A DNA stretch of 64,000 nucleotides from Veillonella parvula (GTDB lineage: Bacteria; Bacillota; Negativicutes; Veillonellales; Veillonellaceae): contig NZ_CP138632.1 of NCBI RefSeq assembly GCF_036456085.1, positions 310,001 through 374,000 of the forward strand. Direction: 5' to 3'. Every line of letters begins with the position of its first letter. The stretch's first letter is position 1. Under the pieces are notes generated by a model. That model did no database searches. It was not told the origin of the DNA and was given only the letters and a program-made list of their open reading frames with translations. Both the position numbers and the translations under genes were made by a program. Shown here piece by piece: positions 62,552 to 64,000 of this stretch.

Positions 62552-63131
62552 GGACAGATGTATTAATTTAATGCCTCGCTCGTTACGATGGCATAGTTTA
62601 TGGCATACCTATCGATACCTTCTTTATGGGATAAGTCTTATATACATTATAGTAGGGCTTGTTACTATATATAGTTGTTGGTCAAGCTATCGTAGCTATG
62701 AAAATCGAAAGATAGACTTTGTGCGATTGCAAGCAAATGCTCAGTATCAAGAAATACATCAACAATATGGTGAATTAATGGAAATAAGAAATAAAATAAT
62801 AAAGAATAAAATCCTTAAGAATCAAACAGATATATTACCCAATACAATGGTCGTATATATTCTTGATGCCGCTATGTCAGAACATATTAGTCTACAGCAT
62901 CTTAGCATTAAGGATGGGCGTATCAGTATAGATGGTATAGGTACGAGTGACGAAATGTGTCGTAAATTTATTGCTATTCTCCAACAAAAATTACTAGGGA
63001 TGGAGTGTCATGGAACAGTTAAAGCAGATAAAGGTGTTTATACATTCCATATGGACGGATCTAAAAGAGAGCACAACGTATCAGGTCGAGAGAATATTAA
63101 CGGGCCTAGTGTTGTGGGGGATGCTCATTAG
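62535..63131 (+). CDS. pilN: PilN-like pilus assembly protein
   Basis: 198 aa from TTG 62535; ATG 62571 is the alternative. The INLMPRSLR motif just before the membrane segment is the conserved INLLPxR of PilN, which docks into PilM. One transmembrane helix (about 30-50), then a coiled coil and a small ferredoxin-like domain. AAGGGGG lies ten bases before the TTG; the ATG at 62571 lies inside the motif, so it would truncate it. The last 40 residues are encoded over the pilO start. Confidence 0.68.
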   Translation: MDWAGKDRCINLMPRSLRWHSLWHTYRYLLYGISLIYIIVGLVTIYSCWSSYRSYENRKIDFVRLQANAQYQEIHQQYGELMEIRNKIIKNKILKNQTDILPNTMVVYILDAAMSEHISLQHLSIKDGRISIDGIGTSDEMCRKFIAILQQKLLGMECHGTVKADKGVYTFHMDGSKREHNVSGRENINGPSVVGDAH

Positions 63132-63528
63132 CCTTTCTATGTATGGGCTTATCTATTTTGAAGACAAAAATAATAGCTTAAAAAATCAACAAGAAAATTA
63201 TAATATACAAATGAATGCTGAGTCAGATTATATAGTGTCTAATGAAGCAAAACTATTAGAATCTTTTACACGGAACAAGACATCTAATACGAGTTCTAAT
63301 ACAAATATTTTTGATTCCTTGCAAGGAGAACCATTAATGATTGTCAGTACTGATGAGCATGAAGGTATACTAGAATTAACAGTATTAGGTAGTACAGAGC
63401 GTATGATTAACTGGATAAATACTGTTGAAGAAAAGGATCCTTCACGCCGTATAGAAATAGAAGATATAGAACGTAAAGGTAATGTAGTTTATGTGCATTG
63501 TGCAATTAAATCGATTATAAAACCTTAA
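63010..63528 (+). CDS. pilO: PilO-like pilus assembly protein
   Basis: 172 aa bitopic protein: cytoplasmic N-terminus of about 28 residues, a transmembrane segment near 29-50 (ILTGLVLWGMLISLSMYG), a coiled coil (52-75), then a small domain with PLMIVSTDEHEGILELTVLGS. This layout and its position after PilN fit PilO/GspM. The start overlaps pilN by 122 nt; a later start would cut the membrane helix, so the overlap is real. No pilP or pilQ follows; the next gene is aroK. Confidence 0.72.
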   Translation: MEQLKQIKVFIHSIWTDLKESTTYQVERILTGLVLWGMLISLSMYGLIYFEDKNNSLKNQQENYNIQMNAESDYIVSNEAKLLESFTRNKTSNTSSNTNIFDSLQGEPLMIVSTDEHEGILELTVLGSTERMINWINTVEEKDPSRRIEIEDIERKGNVVYVHCAIKSIIKP

Positions 63529-63551
63529 TGAAAATCGGGTGTACTGTATAG

Positions 63552-63593
63552 AGACAGATTATAGATTTTATGTCTATAGTCTGTCTTTGTTTT
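63552..63593 (+). terminator. Terminator after the pilus operon
   Basis: AGACAGATTATAGA and TCTATAGTCTGTCT pair with one G-T, followed by TTGTTTTT. Confidence 0.85.
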
Positions 63594-63614
63594 TGGACCA
63601 TTTTATAGTACAAT
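63587..63614 (+). promoter_or_regulatory. Possible aroK promoter
   Basis: TTGTTT, 16 bp, TACAAT, just after the terminator. Moderate match. Confidence 0.35.
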
Positions 63615-63647
63615 GAAGGATATGTAATGATAAGGGGCACATAATAG

Positions 63648-64000
63648 ATGATAATAAAACGGAATATTATGCTCATCGGTTCTATGGGAAGTGGCAAAAG
63701 TCACTTTGGACGGAACCTTGCAGAACGCAAGGGTTGGCAATTTGTAGATACCGATCGCGTATTAGAAAGTCGTTTTGGGTTGCCCATTGCTGAGATTTTT
63801 AAAAAGATAGGAGAAAAAGCATTCCGCCGCGCCGAAATGGATGTACTAAAAAAGGTTTGCTTATACCATGAAGCAGTGATTTCTGTGGGGGGGAATTTTC
63901 CTATTGAACATCGCACCTTAAAGGTATTAAAAAAATATTCCTATATTATTGGTATCCGAGCTGCACAATTCCGTATTGTCAGTCGCGTGAATCGCCGTGT
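63648..64000 (+). CDS. aroK: Shikimate kinase (3'-truncated by window edge)
   Basis: First 117 codons are visible. Walker A is GSMGSGKSHFGR near residues 11-22; the shikimate-binding Asp lies in FVDTDRVLE and Arg in FRRAEMDVL. The usual GGG substrate motif reads VGGNFP, a variant. Shikimate kinase phosphorylates shikimate in aromatic amino acid synthesis. ATG 63648 follows AAGGGGC. The reading frame runs off the end of the window. Confidence 0.88.
   Translation, partial: MIIKRNIMLIGSMGSGKSHFGRNLAERKGWQFVDTDRVLESRFGLPIAEIFKKIGEKAFRRAEMDVLKKVCLYHEAVISVGGNFPIEHRTLKVLKKYSYIIGIRAAQFRIVSRVNRR

Overview
The window reads as a chromosome segment of an anaerobic, diderm Firmicute of the class Negativicutes, most likely Veillonella (inference). 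It is AT-rich, has strong AGGAGG-type ribosome binding sites and almost all genes lie on the + strand. It combines Firmicutes-type clusters (mraZ-dcw with DUF881 and small basic protein, cggR-gap-pgk-tpi-gpmI-eno, rpmE-DUF1385-prfA-prmC-sua5) with an outer-membrane beta-barrel gene ending in Phe, superoxide reductase, and the anaerobic (early cobalt insertion) vitamin B12 pathway. I see no tRNA, rRNA, CRISPR array, IS element or prophage.

Layout. (1) 1-14.3 kb: anaerobic cobalamin synthesis in two blocks, cbiE-T-F-G-H-J-C and cbiK-cbiL-cbiA-cobO. Between them lie a BtuCD/FecCD-type permease and ATPase (5.2-7.0 kb, +), a convergent minus-strand pair of periplasmic binding lipoprotein and exported CbiK-type chelatase (7.06-9.05 kb), and a CbiK paralogue that has lost two of three metal-site residues (9.5 kb). 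(2) 14.4-21.7 kb: superoxide reductase, lysC with an unrecognised small gene, an M16C metallopeptidase, gluQ, a CoA-binding protein and a thioredoxin with a CGYC active site. (3) 22-35.8 kb: division and cell wall cluster mraZ-rsmH-ftsL-murE-murF-mraY-murD-murG-murC-ddl-ftsQ-DUF881-sbp-ftsZ. ftsI, ftsW, ftsA and murB are not in their usual places. (4) 35.9-48.1 kb: outer-membrane protein, aminotransferase, nth with a large unrecognised protein, a YdbC/PC4-like protein, and the translation/one-carbon cluster rpmE-DUF1385-prfA-prmC-sua5-ptp-rpiB-glyA-upp. (5) 48.3-55.4 kb: lower glycolysis/gluconeogenesis operon behind a CggR regulator, with a recognisable CggR operator in its leader. (6) 55.6-63.5 kb: a compact type IV pilus (or related type II-like) operon: two ATPases, platform protein, major prepilin, prepilin peptidase, four minor pilin-like proteins and pilMNO-like genes. 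A partial aroK follows at the right edge.

How it fits together. The first third makes adenosyl-cobyrinate a,c-diamide from sirohydrochlorin and probably imports a metal or tetrapyrrole across two membranes. The middle builds the wall and Z-ring. The glycolytic genes probably serve gluconeogenesis if this is a lactate-using Veillonella, which would agree with a GAPDH lacking the usual NAD-selecting Asp. Best leads: the exported chelatase linked to an ABC transporter, the degenerate CbiK, the reduced dcw cluster, and the pilMNO-aroK arrangement without pilP/pilQ. No database search was possible, so family names come from motifs, length and gene order.
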